Of a stretch of DNA of 64,000 nt, positions 26,218-35,823 are shown piece by piece. The notes below the pieces were generated by a model that saw nothing but the letters and a program-made list of their open reading frames with translations, was not told where the DNA came from and did not search any database. Numbering within the stretch: position 1 is the stretch's first letter; the number at the start of each line of letters is the position of its first letter. The position numbers and the translations under genes were made by a program. Origin of the DNA: Kiloniella spongiae (GTDB taxonomy: Bacteria > Pseudomonadota > Alphaproteobacteria > Kiloniellales > Kiloniellaceae); NCBI RefSeq assembly GCF_001026905.1, contig NZ_LAQL01000018.1:1-64000 (forward strand). The letters are read 5' to 3'.

Positions 26218-26943
26218 GTGGACGTTCATGTCGTTGTTATCATTGCGATAGGGACTTTCCTTGTCTCATCCTTTAATGCTGCTATTGGCCCAACGGGCGG
26301 CATTCAATTGGCGTTAGTCGCATCATTATTACCACCGCAAGTCTCTATTCCTGTACATGCTGTAATTTCTGGAACATCCAGCCTGACACGATTTTACCAG
26401 TTCAGATCTTCGGTCGACTGGCTTTTTGTCCTGCGTTTTTGTCTTGGTTCTATAATCGGTACCAGTGCTGTGATTAGTGTTTTTTTTCAAATTGATGAAG
26501 GTATCTTACTTATTGTTATCGGTAGCTTTGTTCTTTTTAATAATTATATTCCCTATAAAGAGTTTATCGGGGGTAAAGCTGTATCGTATCTGGATTTTAT
26601 TATTGGATTAGTTACGGGTGTTTTAACTGTTTTTGTCGGAGCAACAGGCCCCGCAGTTTTTACATATATTGCAGCATCAAGGGGGCAGCGTGAAGCTGTT
26701 CTTGGAACTGATGCTGCCTGTATGTCATTTCAGCATTTCACTAAAGTTATTGGTTTTTCCGTATTGGCTTTTTTACCTCTAAAGTACATCCCTATTCTTT
26801 TAATTTTTGGTTTATGTGGGATCATTGGCACTGGTGTCGGTGTTATATTTGTTCGTAAAGTACCAGAAACTTTTTTTCGGTCTGCCTTTCGGTTCGTAAC
26901 TACTTTAGTCGGACTTTATCTGATTGTATTAGGCTTGTGGTGA
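26218..26943 (+). CDS. TSUP (TauE/SafE) family membrane permease
   Basis: The 241-aa protein has about eight membrane segments with the two-repeat TauE/SafE layout (NAAIGPTGGIQLAL near residues 20-33, FVGATGPAVFTYIAA near 139-153). The family moves organosulfur compounds or organic anions, often outward. The GTG start follows GAGGGGGTG. It is 18 nt after the beta-propeller gene and ends the operon, convergent with ilvA 12 nt away. Pairing an importer (Tct) with a possible exporter suggests product or by-product efflux. Confidence 0.85.
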   Translation: MDVHVVVIIAIGTFLVSSFNAAIGPTGGIQLALVASLLPPQVSIPVHAVISGTSSLTRFYQFRSSVDWLFVLRFCLGSIIGTSAVISVFFQIDEGILLIVIGSFVLFNNYIPYKEFIGGKAVSYLDFIIGLVTGVLTVFVGATGPAVFTYIAASRGQREAVLGTDAACMSFQHFTKVIGFSVLAFLPLKYIPILLIFGLCGIIGTGVGVIFVRKVPETFFRSAFRFVTTLVGLYLIVLGLW

Positions 26944-26955
26944 GTTATCTCATAA

Positions 26956-28218
26956 TCAAATCAAGAAATTAGCCAAGATTTCATTGTTGGTGATGTCCTG
27001 AAACTGGATGCCGTTTTCGTGGAATTTTTCCATTAAAGTTTCGAAATTCTTTGGGTTTTTGGTTTCGATACCGATCAGGATAGAGCCGAAGTTTCGGGCG
27101 GATTTTTTCAGGTATTCGAAACGTGCAATATCGTCATCTTCGCCGAGCAGGAAGAGGAAATCTTTCAGCGCACCGGGGCGCTGGGGCATGCGCAGGACAT
27201 AGTATTTTTTGAGGCCCGCGTATTTCAGGGCGCGTTCTTTGACTTCAGGCAGGCGTTCAAAATCGAAGTTCCCGCCAGAGGTAACACAGACAACATTTTT
27301 GCCTCTGATACTTTCGGGATCAAGGGATTGCAGAATATCAATGGTCAGCGCACCGGCGGGCTCCAGCACCACGCCTTCGATATTGAGCATGGTGATCATG
27401 GTGGCGCAGAGGCGGTCTTCGGGCGCAAGGAGAACGCGATCTGCAGGGAAATCCCTGAGAGCCTCAAAGTTATATTCCCCGATCAGGGCAACGGCAGCAC
27501 CATCGACAAAGTTATCAACGCTTTTTAATTTGATACGTTCACCAGCGGTGAGACTTTCTTTCAGACTTGGTGCGCCTTCGGGTTCAACAAACCAGAAATC
27601 AGTGTCGGGGGATGTTTCTTTAAGGTATTGGGTCACACCTGCGGCCAAGCCACCGCCACCCGTTGGCATGATCAGGGTATCAAGGGGTGCACCGCCCAAC
27701 TGTTCCATAATTTCCAGCCCGATGGTCGCCTGTCCTTCTATGATATCCGGATGGTCAAAGGGCGGCACCATAAAGGCATTTTCTTCATCGGCGAACCTGT
27801 GGGCGGCCTCGTAAGCCTCGTCAAAGATATCGCCAACCAGTTTCACATCAATATATTGACCGCCAAAGGCGCGTGTCTTGTGAATTTTCTGCTGCGGCGT
27901 AGTGGTCGGCATAAAGACCGTGCCGCGCTTTTTAAAGTGGTTGCAGGTATAGGCAAAACCCTGCGCATGATTTCCGGCAGAAGCGCACACAAATTGTTGG
28001 TCATCTGTTGCTCTATGACCCTTCTCAAGCGCCTTGCTGAAAAAGTTAAAAGCCCCACGGATTTTATAACTGCGAACCGGGGTCAGATCTTCGCGTTTCA
28101 GATAAACGTTACAGTCGTATTTATCCGACAGAAAACGGTTATGCTGTAGCGGTGTTTCCGAAAAAACAGTGGAAATATTCTGCCGCGCTTTCTGTACGGA
28201 ACTCTTGAATGCAGTCAT
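26956..28218 (-). CDS. ilvA: Threonine ammonia-lyase, biosynthetic
   Basis: This 420-aa PLP enzyme deaminates threonine to 2-oxobutanoate, the first step of isoleucine synthesis. The PLP lysine is K52 in SYKIRGAF, the SGGN-type phosphate loop appears as PTGGGGLAAG, and TSGGNFDFERL closes the catalytic domain. Residues about 335-420 form a single ACT-like regulatory domain beginning MPQRPGALKDFLFLLG, the short form seen in Bacillus and Corynebacterium rather than the two-ACT E. coli form. Isoleucine feedback is likely. It is a single gene. Confidence 0.92.
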   Translation of the reverse strand: MTAFKSSVQKARQNISTVFSETPLQHNRFLSDKYDCNVYLKREDLTPVRSYKIRGAFNFFSKALEKGHRATDDQQFVCASAGNHAQGFAYTCNHFKKRGTVFMPTTTPQQKIHKTRAFGGQYIDVKLVGDIFDEAYEAAHRFADEENAFMVPPFDHPDIIEGQATIGLEIMEQLGGAPLDTLIMPTGGGGLAAGVTQYLKETSPDTDFWFVEPEGAPSLKESLTAGERIKLKSVDNFVDGAAVALIGEYNFEALRDFPADRVLLAPEDRLCATMITMLNIEGVVLEPAGALTIDILQSLDPESIRGKNVVCVTSGGNFDFERLPEVKERALKYAGLKKYYVLRMPQRPGALKDFLFLLGEDDDIARFEYLKKSARNFGSILIGIETKNPKNFETLMEKFHENGIQFQDITNNEILANFLI

Positions 28219-28572
28219 TATCTCTTAACCCTTGAAGAACAACAGCTATTTCTATACGCGCTCTTAGAGTTTTTGTATAGGGTATATGCGAATAGCTCTC
28301 ATGCAAAAGCGGTAACTCTGTGAAGGCGTTGTCTGCTCATCAGTTATTATCTTCAATAATCAAAGAGTTTTAACATCAAGAAACAGGCACTGTTTGTAGG
28401 CCGCAAATGTTATGCTAAAGGGTGTATTTTGAGTTGGTTTCTATAATGCTTAGTTTCTTATCGCAGTTTCTGCTTTCGACCCAAGGAGAATTTTTTGAAT
28501 GTTTAATTAAAATATGACGAGTAAAAGTACTCTCCTGGGCTCCGTTGAAAAAAAATCGAGGTAAATTAATAC
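28219..28572. other. Intergenic region upstream of ilvA and the DUF3592 gene
   Basis: These 354 nt lie between divergent genes and should contain both promoters. I found no attenuator-like leader peptide rich in Ile, Leu or Val, no strong hairpin and no convincing small gene. A 23-codon frame at 28446-28517 has no support. Confidence 0.4.
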
Positions 28573-29031
28573 ATGCAAGAATTCTGGACTGACTTACTTA
28601 ATGGGGAACTCTACGCGGTTCTGTCTGCGTGTATTGCCTATGTTTTGCTCATGGGGATGGTTAGCATAACCACATGTTTTCGCATACGCCGCTGGCCTCA
28701 GACGATAGGAAAGCTCACAGAAGACGGAGTTTCGAGTATTGGAAGCTATGATGAGAGAATGCACACGGCACGCGTGAGGTATGAATATTCCGTCGACGAC
28801 ACACCCTATACCGGCGAGCGGTTAAGCCCGTTCATTTTGCGCGCCACTGGAACCACAATGGCGAAATGGCAGAAGAAAGGTATCCAAAGGCATGAAGGCG
28901 ACCACGTTACTGTATTCTATAATCCTGCCTTGCCTCGCAAATCCTACCTGATCGTACCGACATTAACCGGAATTGGTGGAATATTTCTGTTAGTCGCGAT
29001 TGTAGTGATTGTATTTTGGTTCGCTATGTAA
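28573..29031 (+). CDS. DUF3592 membrane protein
   Basis: The 152-aa protein has two membrane helices (about residues 12-33 and 129-150) flanking a soluble beta-rich domain with RVRYEYSVDDTPYTGERLSP and VTVFYNPALPRKSYL, the conserved blocks of DUF3592. The family has no assigned role. It is alone on the plus strand between ilvA and the cytosine deaminase gene, followed by a weak hairpin (29050-29068). Confidence 0.85.
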   Translation: MQEFWTDLLNGELYAVLSACIAYVLLMGMVSITTCFRIRRWPQTIGKLTEDGVSSIGSYDERMHTARVRYEYSVDDTPYTGERLSPFILRATGTTMAKWQKKGIQRHEGDHVTVFYNPALPRKSYLIVPTLTGIGGIFLLVAIVVIVFWFAM

Positions 29032-29111
29032 CTTCGACGTACCTTAAGTCGGGCTATGATTCAGCCCGCCTTGCCATCATTCACACATAATGAAAAAGGG
29101 CTCTGTTGCAA

Positions 29112-30404
29112 TTATCTAAGAAAATTCACCGTTTCCTTTTTCCCATCGAGATTAAGCTGTGCCTCAACCGGGGCTGTTGTGCTGATAACCTTCCCGCGGC
29201 GTATGACAAACATGCGGGCAGGGCGCAGACGGATGGCTTCGATAGGGTCTTGAGCTTGTAAGATCACCAGATCAGCAAAGTTGCCTTTGGCGATGCCATA
29301 ATCTGGCAGATGCATGACCTTGGCAGAGTTTTCAGTAACGGCTTTGAACATGGCTTTGGTTTCTGCAACGCCCGTCATTTGACCGACATGGGTTGCCATG
29401 TGGGCGACGTCGAGCATGTCGTGGCTGCCAAAGCTGTACCACGGGTCCATAACGCAGTCGTGGCCAAGGGCGACGTTAATACCCACGGTCGTCATTTCCT
29501 TGACCCGTGTCATGCCGCGTCGTTTCGGATAACTGTCATGCCGCCCCTGTAGCGTGATGTTGATCAGTGGGTTCGGGATTGCTGTGATGCCAGCTTCCTT
29601 GATCAGGGGCAGGAGCTTGCTGACGTAGTAATTATCCATGGAATGCATGGATGTCAGATGAGATCCGGCGACACGGCCCTGTAACCCCAAACGTACTGTT
29701 TCACTGGCCAGTGTTTCGATATGACGGGACATGGGGTCGTCGGTCTCATCGCAGTGCATATCAACCAGCAAGCCACGGTCCGCCGCAATTTCACACAGTG
29801 CCTTTACGGAACGGGCGCCGTCATCCATGGTGCGTTCGAAATGGGGAATGCCGCCAACGACATCAACGCCCATATCCAAGGCACGCTTCAGGTTCTCTGC
29901 TGCTTTTTCATATCGAAAATACCCGTCTTGTGGAAAGGCAACCAGCTGGATATCAATCCAGGGGGCGAGTTCTTTTTTTGCTTCCAACAGTGCGCCAACT
30001 GCAAGCAGGCGGTCGTCGCTAGTATCCACATGACTGCGTATCGCCAAGGTGCCACGGGCAATGGACCAGCGGGCGAGGGCGTGCACACGTTCTTTGATTG
30101 CTTTATGGGTTAGGTGAGGTTTTAGTTCCCCCCAAAGCTGAATGCCTTCCAGCAGTGTCCCGCTTTCGTTCAATCTGGGTTGGCCAAGACTGAGCGTGGA
30201 ATCAAGATGGAAATGCGGATCAATAAAGGGCGCTGTGACCAGATGGCCCCTGGCATCAATGATCTCTGTTTGTCCTTCGACAATGCCGTCCGTAATGTTT
30301 GGATTGATTTCGACAATACGATCATTCTTAACGGCGATATCAACGCTGTTTTTTGCATCCGTAGTATCAGCAAGTCGGGCGTTTTTTATAATGAGATCAA
30401 ACAT
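29112..30404 (-). CDS. codA: Cytosine deaminase (amidohydrolase family)
   Basis: The 430-aa enzyme matches E. coli CodA along its length. The metal-binding HxH is PHFHLD (H64, H66), the catalytic HCDE is at 217-220, a further metal His lies in SHLTSMH, and the metal Asp is D316 in GHDCVMDPWY. It hydrolyses cytosine to uracil and ammonia. It is the last gene after a BMP-type ABC transporter on the same strand (62 nt after the permease), suggesting the imported cytidine or cytosine is its source. Isoguanine is a known side substrate of this family. Confidence 0.92.
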   Translation of the reverse strand: MFDLIIKNARLADTTDAKNSVDIAVKNDRIVEINPNITDGIVEGQTEIIDARGHLVTAPFIDPHFHLDSTLSLGQPRLNESGTLLEGIQLWGELKPHLTHKAIKERVHALARWSIARGTLAIRSHVDTSDDRLLAVGALLEAKKELAPWIDIQLVAFPQDGYFRYEKAAENLKRALDMGVDVVGGIPHFERTMDDGARSVKALCEIAADRGLLVDMHCDETDDPMSRHIETLASETVRLGLQGRVAGSHLTSMHSMDNYYVSKLLPLIKEAGITAIPNPLINITLQGRHDSYPKRRGMTRVKEMTTVGINVALGHDCVMDPWYSFGSHDMLDVAHMATHVGQMTGVAETKAMFKAVTENSAKVMHLPDYGIAKGNFADLVILQAQDPIEAIRLRPARMFVIRRGKVISTTAPVEAQLNLDGKKETVNFLR

Positions 30405-30466
30405 GGGAATTTCCGTTAGTTAAATATATCTGTCGAAATCAGGTGTCGACATCATGTCGCTTCGCC

Positions 30467-31414
30467 TTACGTCCGCTCGCCTCTGCGGAAGGGAACCAAT
30501 AGTGCTTTGGGATAGCTGGCTTTACGGGCCATGATCACCATTGCAACGATACTGAGAATATAGGGCATCATAAGGAAGAATTGATAGGGGATTAAAGCCC
30601 CTGATGTCTGCTGTGCACGTACCTGTAAGGCATCAAGCCCGGCAAACAGAAGTGCGCCTATCAGGGCTTTGCCCGGTTTCCACGACGCAAAGATAACCAA
30701 TGCAATACAAATCCACCCGCGACCATTAATCATACCAAAGAAAAAAGCATCAAAGGCAGACATGGTAATAAAGGCGCCGCCCACAGCCATAAAGGCACTA
30801 CCGACCATAACTGCCCCTGTGCGGATAGAAAGTACGTTAATGCCCTGTGCTTCGACTGCCATGGGGTTCTCTCCTGCCATGCGTACGGCGAGACCAAGCG
30901 GTGTTTTGTAAAGTACATACCAGACAACAGGCACAAGGATCAGAGCAAGGTAGGTCAGGGGTGTCTGGCTAAAGAGTGCTTCGCCAATAACCGGAATTTC
31001 TGATAGAAAAGGAACTTCATAGATTTGGAAAGGTTCGATCTTCGGTGGCGTGGTCGCATCCGGTAGCAGCATACGATAAACGTAATAGCTGAGCGAAGAG
31101 GCAAAGAGAGTGATACCTATCCCGGTCACATGCTGGGAAAGTCCGAGATAAACGGTGAATATGCTGTGGAGTAAGCCGAACATCAGCCCCATAAAGGCAG
31201 CAAACATAACCCCTGTCCATAGATCGCCGCCCATATAGACCCACATCCATCCAGACATGGCCCCCATAGTCATAATACCCTCAATCCCAAGGTTGAGAAC
31301 ACCAGCCCGTTCGCAGATAAGTTCACCGAGTGTGCCAAGAATAAGGGGACTTACAATCCGAATTGTTGCCGCCCAAAAGCCAGCTGAAACGAGTATTTCA
31401 AGAATATCCATCAT
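30467..31414 (-). CDS. Nucleoside ABC transporter permease (NupC/YufQ type)
   Basis: The 315-aa protein has about nine membrane segments and the BPD_transp_2 signature near the N-terminus (TLGELICERAGVLNLGIEG). In this family it is the second permease of a nucleoside or base ABC importer. It starts 4 nt after the other permease, in an operon with the ATPase and cytosine deaminase. Confidence 0.9.
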   Translation of the reverse strand: MMDILEILVSAGFWAATIRIVSPLILGTLGELICERAGVLNLGIEGIMTMGAMSGWMWVYMGGDLWTGVMFAAFMGLMFGLLHSIFTVYLGLSQHVTGIGITLFASSLSYYVYRMLLPDATTPPKIEPFQIYEVPFLSEIPVIGEALFSQTPLTYLALILVPVVWYVLYKTPLGLAVRMAGENPMAVEAQGINVLSIRTGAVMVGSAFMAVGGAFITMSAFDAFFFGMINGRGWICIALVIFASWKPGKALIGALLFAGLDALQVRAQQTSGALIPYQFFLMMPYILSIVAMVIMARKASYPKALLVPFRRGERT

Positions 31415-31418
31415 GGCT

Positions 31419-32468
31419 TTATCTGAACCTCACGCGGTAGCGGGTTAGCATCACGCTTACAAGTATGGAAAGAACGGAAAGGCCGACAAGTACATCTGCG
31501 ATATAGGTCGGTATATTAATCGCCCGGCTCATGGAATCTGCGCCGACATAAATCATGGAAATGAAAAGCGCCGAGAGGACCACAGCCAGCGGATTGAGTT
31601 GCGCCAACATGGCAACGGCAATGCCTGTGTAGCCAAACCCGGGGGAAATGTCGAGCGTTAGATAGCCCTTGAGTCCCGCGACTTCACTGACCCCGGCAAT
31701 ACCTGCAAATCCGCCACTGATCAGGGCGGTGCGGATTACAGTGGCGTTTACGTTAATACCCGCGAACTTGGCGGCAGAAGCATTAAGTCCGACAGCTCTG
31801 ATTTCATACCCCCATACGGTGAAGCGCATCATGGCCCAACAAAGGACCGATCCGATAAGGGCAAAGATAAAGCCGAAATGAAGCCGGCTTTTATCAACAA
31901 GGCTTGGAAAAAGACCTTCGTCAATAATAGGTTCAGCCTGTGGCCAGCCCATAGACATGGGGTCTTTCAAGGGGCCTTCCAAAAAGTACCCGACAAAAAG
32001 CAGGATCACAAAATTGAGCAAAAGGGTTGTGACAACCTCATCCACTTTCAGGTGGGTCTTGAGCATAACAGGCACGGCAAGGGCCGCTCCCCCGGCCAAG
32101 GCCCCGACGAGCATCAGGAATGGGATCATTAACAAGGGCGGAAGAGTGATGAGGCCCGTACCAAAAAATGTTGCTGCCAAGGCCCCACAATAAAGCTGTC
32201 CTTCAGCCCCGATATTGTAGAACTTGGCGCGAAAGGCGATTGTCGCAGCTAGTCCGGTGAAAATTAGCGGAATTGAGCGTGTTAGTGTTTCCGTCAGGGC
32301 AAAGCTGGACCCAACGGCGCCTTTTACCAAAAGTACATAGGCTTCAAGCACGGGGGCACCGACCCACAGGATCAGGACAGATCCAATCAATAAAGACACA
32401 AAAACAGCGGCAACAGGTGCCAAGGCAATACGCCAGGGGGCGATATGTTCCCGAGGTTCAATTTGCAT
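31419..32468 (-). CDS. Nucleoside ABC transporter permease (NupB/YufP type)
   Basis: The 349-aa protein has about ten membrane segments. [21 protein letters not shown] is the conserved YufP-type motif, followed by LKTHLKVDEVVTTLLLNF. It pairs with the NupC-type permease to form the channel. Its start overlaps the end of the ATPase gene by 11 nt, indicating translational coupling. Confidence 0.9.
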   Translation of the reverse strand: MQIEPREHIAPWRIALAPVAAVFVSLLIGSVLILWVGAPVLEAYVLLVKGAVGSSFALTETLTRSIPLIFTGLAATIAFRAKFYNIGAEGQLYCGALAATFFGTGLITLPPLLMIPFLMLVGALAGGAALAVPVMLKTHLKVDEVVTTLLLNFVILLFVGYFLEGPLKDPMSMGWPQAEPIIDEGLFPSLVDKSRLHFGFIFALIGSVLCWAMMRFTVWGYEIRAVGLNASAAKFAGINVNATVIRTALISGGFAGIAGVSEVAGLKGYLTLDISPGFGYTGIAVAMLAQLNPLAVVLSALFISMIYVGADSMSRAINIPTYIADVLVGLSVLSILVSVMLTRYRVRFR

Positions 32469-34068
32469 GGGGGTGTTCCTCGTTACCTGAATTTGTTGTT
32501 TCTGAATGACTTGAGTTTTCAGTGTGAGGTTGCTCTGAATGATTTGTATTCTTGGATTGTTGTCCGGCCATCATCAAGCCAACCTCTGCGATAGTCAGTG
32601 TTTTGGCGTCATAGCTTTGGGTCAAAGTGCCGTGATACATAACGGCAATTTGGTCGCAAAGGGCAAAGAGCTCATCCAGATCTTCGGAAATCAGGAGAAC
32701 GGCTGCCCCGCGTTTTTTTGCGGCCAGAAGTTGTTCGTGCACATAAGCAATCGCCCCTTCGTCCAAACCACGCACAGGTTGATTGGCGAGGATGAAACCC
32801 GGTTTTGGGGAAAGAGCACGAGCGAGAATAAGTTTCTGCATATTTCCGCCGGAAAGCAGTTTGGTCTCTGCTTCGGGCCCTTCGCACCTGATATCAAAAG
32901 CGTCGATCAGTTTATTGGCCCGTTCAAGACAGGCCTTGCGATCGATTAAAACACCCGCTTTTGACACGGGGGCATGTCGCAAGTCTTCGCTGATGAGGTT
33001 TTCCCACAGCATCATATCGCCAACAACGCCCGAACTATGGCGATCTTCGGGGATACGCCCAACGCCCCGATGCACAATATCGGCGGGCGAGGCGCTGGTC
33101 ACTTCTTGACCAAGGAGTGTAAAGGTACCTGCATCGGGCTTTTCCAGACCGGAAAGAAGATCGGCAAGGCTTGATTGACCGTTTCCGGCGACCCCGGCAA
33201 TGCCGACGATTTCATGTTGGTGAACAGTAAGGCTAACCTTATTGAGTTTGGGAACACCGCTGGCGTCTTTGCTTTTGTCTTCTACGGTGACATTTTCAAG
33301 CTCGACAATTGGCTTTCCGGTTTCCATCTGTTCCAGAACCGGGCGTTCAACAGTGCGGCCAACCATCATTTCGGCCAATAGTTTTCGGTCGGCTTTTTCT
33401 GTTTCAATACTGCCAACAATTTTTCCACGGCGTAACACTTCTACCCGCGTGCTGATGGCAAGAATTTCGTGAAGTTTGTGAGAAATAAAGATAATGGCAA
33501 AGCCTTCTTTGGTCAGGCTTTTTAAAGTCTTGAACAGGCTGTCGGCTTCCTGTGGTGTCAAAACTGCTGTAGGTTCATCCAGTATCAGAACCCGGGCGTC
33601 CCGATAGAGTGCTTTTAGAATTTCCACCCGCTGACGTTCCCCGACAGACAGCTCTGCGACACGAGCATCGGGATCAACCTTTAGGCCGTAATCCTCTGAC
33701 ATCTGTGCCAGCTTTTCTTTGGCGGGAGCACGTTTTTGTCCAAGAGACCACAGGCTCTCTGTCCCTAACATAATGTTTTCAAGGACGGTCAGATTTTCTG
33801 CCAGGGTAAAGTGTTGGTGTACCATGCCGATCCCGGCATTGATTGCGGCATCGGTTTGCCCGGCGGGAAGTTTCTGTCCATCGACTTCGATATACCCTTT
33901 ATCAGCTGTATAGTGACCGTACAGGATATTCATCAGGGTCGTTTTTCCTGCGCCATTTTCCCCGAGCAGAGCAATGACTTCACCTCTATCAAGTGAAAAG
34001 GAAATATCGTCGTTGGCGGTAAGGGAGCCAAAGCGTTTGGTAATGTTATGAAAGGCAAGCAAAGCCAT
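32458..34068 (-). CDS. Nucleoside ABC transporter ATPase, duplicated (NupA/YufO type)
   Basis: From ATG 34068 (GAGG 6 nt upstream) the 536-aa protein holds two ABC domains. The N-terminal one has Walker A GENGAGKTTL and signature [11 protein letters not shown]; the C-terminal one has a degenerate Walker A ([10 protein letters not shown]) but a full signature LSGGNMQKLILAR. This asymmetry is normal for sugar and nucleoside importers of this class. The tail beyond about residue 505 is polar, with a His/Ser/Asn-rich end. The 30 codons before ATG 34068 do not look coding and run into the terminator region. Confidence 0.92.
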   Translation of the reverse strand: MALLAFHNITKRFGSLTANDDISFSLDRGEVIALLGENGAGKTTLMNILYGHYTADKGYIEVDGQKLPAGQTDAAINAGIGMVHQHFTLAENLTVLENIMLGTESLWSLGQKRAPAKEKLAQMSEDYGLKVDPDARVAELSVGERQRVEILKALYRDARVLILDEPTAVLTPQEADSLFKTLKSLTKEGFAIIFISHKLHEILAISTRVEVLRRGKIVGSIETEKADRKLLAEMMVGRTVERPVLEQMETGKPIVELENVTVEDKSKDASGVPKLNKVSLTVHQHEIVGIAGVAGNGQSSLADLLSGLEKPDAGTFTLLGQEVTSASPADIVHRGVGRIPEDRHSSGVVGDMMLWENLISEDLRHAPVSKAGVLIDRKACLERANKLIDAFDIRCEGPEAETKLLSGGNMQKLILARALSPKPGFILANQPVRGLDEGAIAYVHEQLLAAKKRGAAVLLISEDLDELFALCDQIAVMYHGTLTQSYDAKTLTIAEVGLMMAGQQSKNTNHSEQPHTENSSHSETTNSGNEEHPHAN

Positions 34069-34239
34069 GTTATGCCTCAAGAAATGCAAGAACAGAATTG
34101 TCTTGAAATAGCCGAAAGAAGAAAAGCTTGGATGATTCTTGGATTGATACTCAAACAAGGCTTAAGTATCAATAATAATTACATCTTTGTCTATTCGCCT
34201 AAATACGTTTTCGAAGAGAAAACTGATAAATTATCCTTC

Positions 34240-34292
34240 AAAAAAATCCCCGATCCCCCCAAATAGTTTGAGGAAAGAACAAGATCGGGGAT
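34240..34292 (-). terminator. Terminator between the BMP gene and the ABC transporter genes
   Basis: On the minus strand ATCCCCGATC (34292-34283) pairs perfectly with GATCGGGGAT (34255-34246), followed by six T residues (34245-34240). The stem begins 9 nt after the BMP stop codon. Partial read-through would give much more binding protein than membrane components. Confidence 0.85.
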
Positions 34293-34301
34293 GAAAGGTG
34301 G

Positions 34302-35306
34302 CTAATAGGTCGATTTGGGTTCGTTATCGTTGATCTCAACAACAAACTTACCCGAGAGGATATCTGCTTTTACTTGTTCGACCTTAGCCTTGGCATCTGC
34401 TGGTATCTTATCGTCGAACTCATAATAAGGGGCGAGGGAAGCTCCACCCTTTTGCATCATGGTCCATTCTTTATAATCAGCAGCAGAATAGGTTCCCGCT
34501 TTTACCTGGCTAATGGCATGTCCGATTGCTGATTCCATATGCCAAAGGGCAGAGGTGACAACAACGTCCTTACCATTTTCTTCCTTGTTCATATCGTTCA
34601 CATTACCAAAGGCTAGAATGCCTTTGTCCCGTGCCGCATCTACAACACCTGCACGCTCAGCATAGAGAACATCAACACCTGCTTCGATCTGGGCAAAGGC
34701 GGCTTCTTTTGCTTTCGGTGGATCATACCAGGATCCGATAAAGTTCACTTTGAACTGTGCATTCGGGTTTACGGATCTTGCACCGGCCATAAAGGCGTGG
34801 AATAAACGGTTGACCTCGCCGATTGGATAGCCCCCGACCATGCCGATTTTGCCTGATTTGCTCATGCTTCCGGCCAGAATACCCATGAGATAACAGGGTT
34901 CATGAATATAGTTATCAAAGACAGAGAAGTTATCACCATGCGGTTTAAAGGGATCGCCCATCAAATAGGCAACATCTTTATAATCATCTGCAACTTTGCG
35001 GGCTTCGCGGCTAATGCCAAAGGCTTCCCCGACGATCAGATCGACTTTGCTTTCCGAATATTCTCTCAAGACGCGAACGTAGTCAGTATTGGCGACTTTT
35101 TCTGAAAAGACATATTCGATTTCGCCAGCTTCTTTTGCGGCAACTAAAGCCTCGTGAAGGCGTGCATCCCATTTTTGTTGAATAGGCTGCGTGTAGATGC
35201 CTGCGACCTTAATGGTCTTTGCAAAGGCACCTGTTGCGCCTAGCGTAGCACTTGCCAAGCCTGCTGCGGCAAGCGCAAGAACGGTTCTTCTGGATAAACC
35301 TGTCAT
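34302..35306 (-). CDS. BMP-family nucleoside-binding protein with Tat-like signal
   Basis: From ATG 35306 (GGGAGGG 9 nt upstream) the product is 334 aa. The N-terminus has SRRTVLALAAAGLA followed by an A-rich stretch ending AFA, a twin-arginine-like signal. The body is a periplasmic BMP/PnrA domain (VGGYPIGEVNRLFHAFMAGA, FIGSWYDPPKAKEAA) that binds purine or pyrimidine nucleosides. It is first in a transporter operon that ends with cytosine deaminase, so a cytosine-containing ligand is a fair guess. The 5' extension to 35375 is not supported. Confidence 0.88.
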   Translation of the reverse strand: MTGLSRRTVLALAAAGLASATLGATGAFAKTIKVAGIYTQPIQQKWDARLHEALVAAKEAGEIEYVFSEKVANTDYVRVLREYSESKVDLIVGEAFGISREARKVADDYKDVAYLMGDPFKPHGDNFSVFDNYIHEPCYLMGILAGSMSKSGKIGMVGGYPIGEVNRLFHAFMAGARSVNPNAQFKVNFIGSWYDPPKAKEAAFAQIEAGVDVLYAERAGVVDAARDKGILAFGNVNDMNKEENGKDVVVTSALWHMESAIGHAISQVKAGTYSAADYKEWTMMQKGGASLAPYYEFDDKIPADAKAKVEQVKADILSGKFVVEINDNEPKSTY

Positions 35307-35823
35307 GATGAAATCCCTCCCTGGATAGATGTAAAACAGCTCTGAAAGCGCCCAAATACAAGATCGGTATTTCACCGTTAGTCGTTGTTTATTTGCTTTC
35401 AGGAACTGTTGTTCCTGTTAGTCGACTTGTACAGAGCTCTTTACTTCTACAGTCAGGGCAGATTGTTCCACCTCTTTTAAACTGCTGATCAAATGCTAAA
35501 TTTTTTTTATCACTTGGTCAAATAAAACAGTGAAAAATATTGAGATGTTTTGAACTCTGTACTTGGTTTAAGTGTGATTTACTTATCGTCATATTGTTAA
35601 TATGTCAATTTTATCAGCGTTTTAGTTTCAAGCTCTTCCAAAAAGAGATGGCTGATCTGCGGGGCAAATAAACGGGAATACTTGACCTAAGCGCTCAAGT
35701 AGTTAAAAGAGGGCAACATATTTATGGCTGGGCATTGATCTTATTGTATAAGGATCATGCTATATTGGCCGGGCGGCAACGACCGCGATTCATCGTCAGA
35801 GAGAAATTAGCGAAGGCCAAGTT
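35307..35823. other. Divergent intergenic region, BMP operon / ygiQ
   Basis: These 517 nt are AT-rich in the middle and must contain promoters for both operons. The clearest structure is the inverted repeat CAGGAAC (35400-35406) / GTTCCTG (35411-35417), with a 4-nt loop, about 95 nt before the BMP start; it may be an operator or a leader hairpin. I saw nothing resembling a known purine riboswitch and no credible small gene. Confidence 0.35.

Noticed and set aside
27209-27814. 201-aa frame opposite ilvA
   Set aside because: It is the complementary-frame shadow of the threonine dehydratase gene, with low-complexity Ser/Arg/Pro content.
28446-28517. 23-codon frame as a leader peptide
   Set aside because: It has no run of Ile, Leu or Val codons and no attenuator hairpin pair; it also points away from ilvA.
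35307-35823. Purine riboswitch upstream of the BMP operon
   Set aside because: I looked for the conserved loop and junction sequences of purine and guanidine riboswitches and did not find them; only a short inverted repeat is present.
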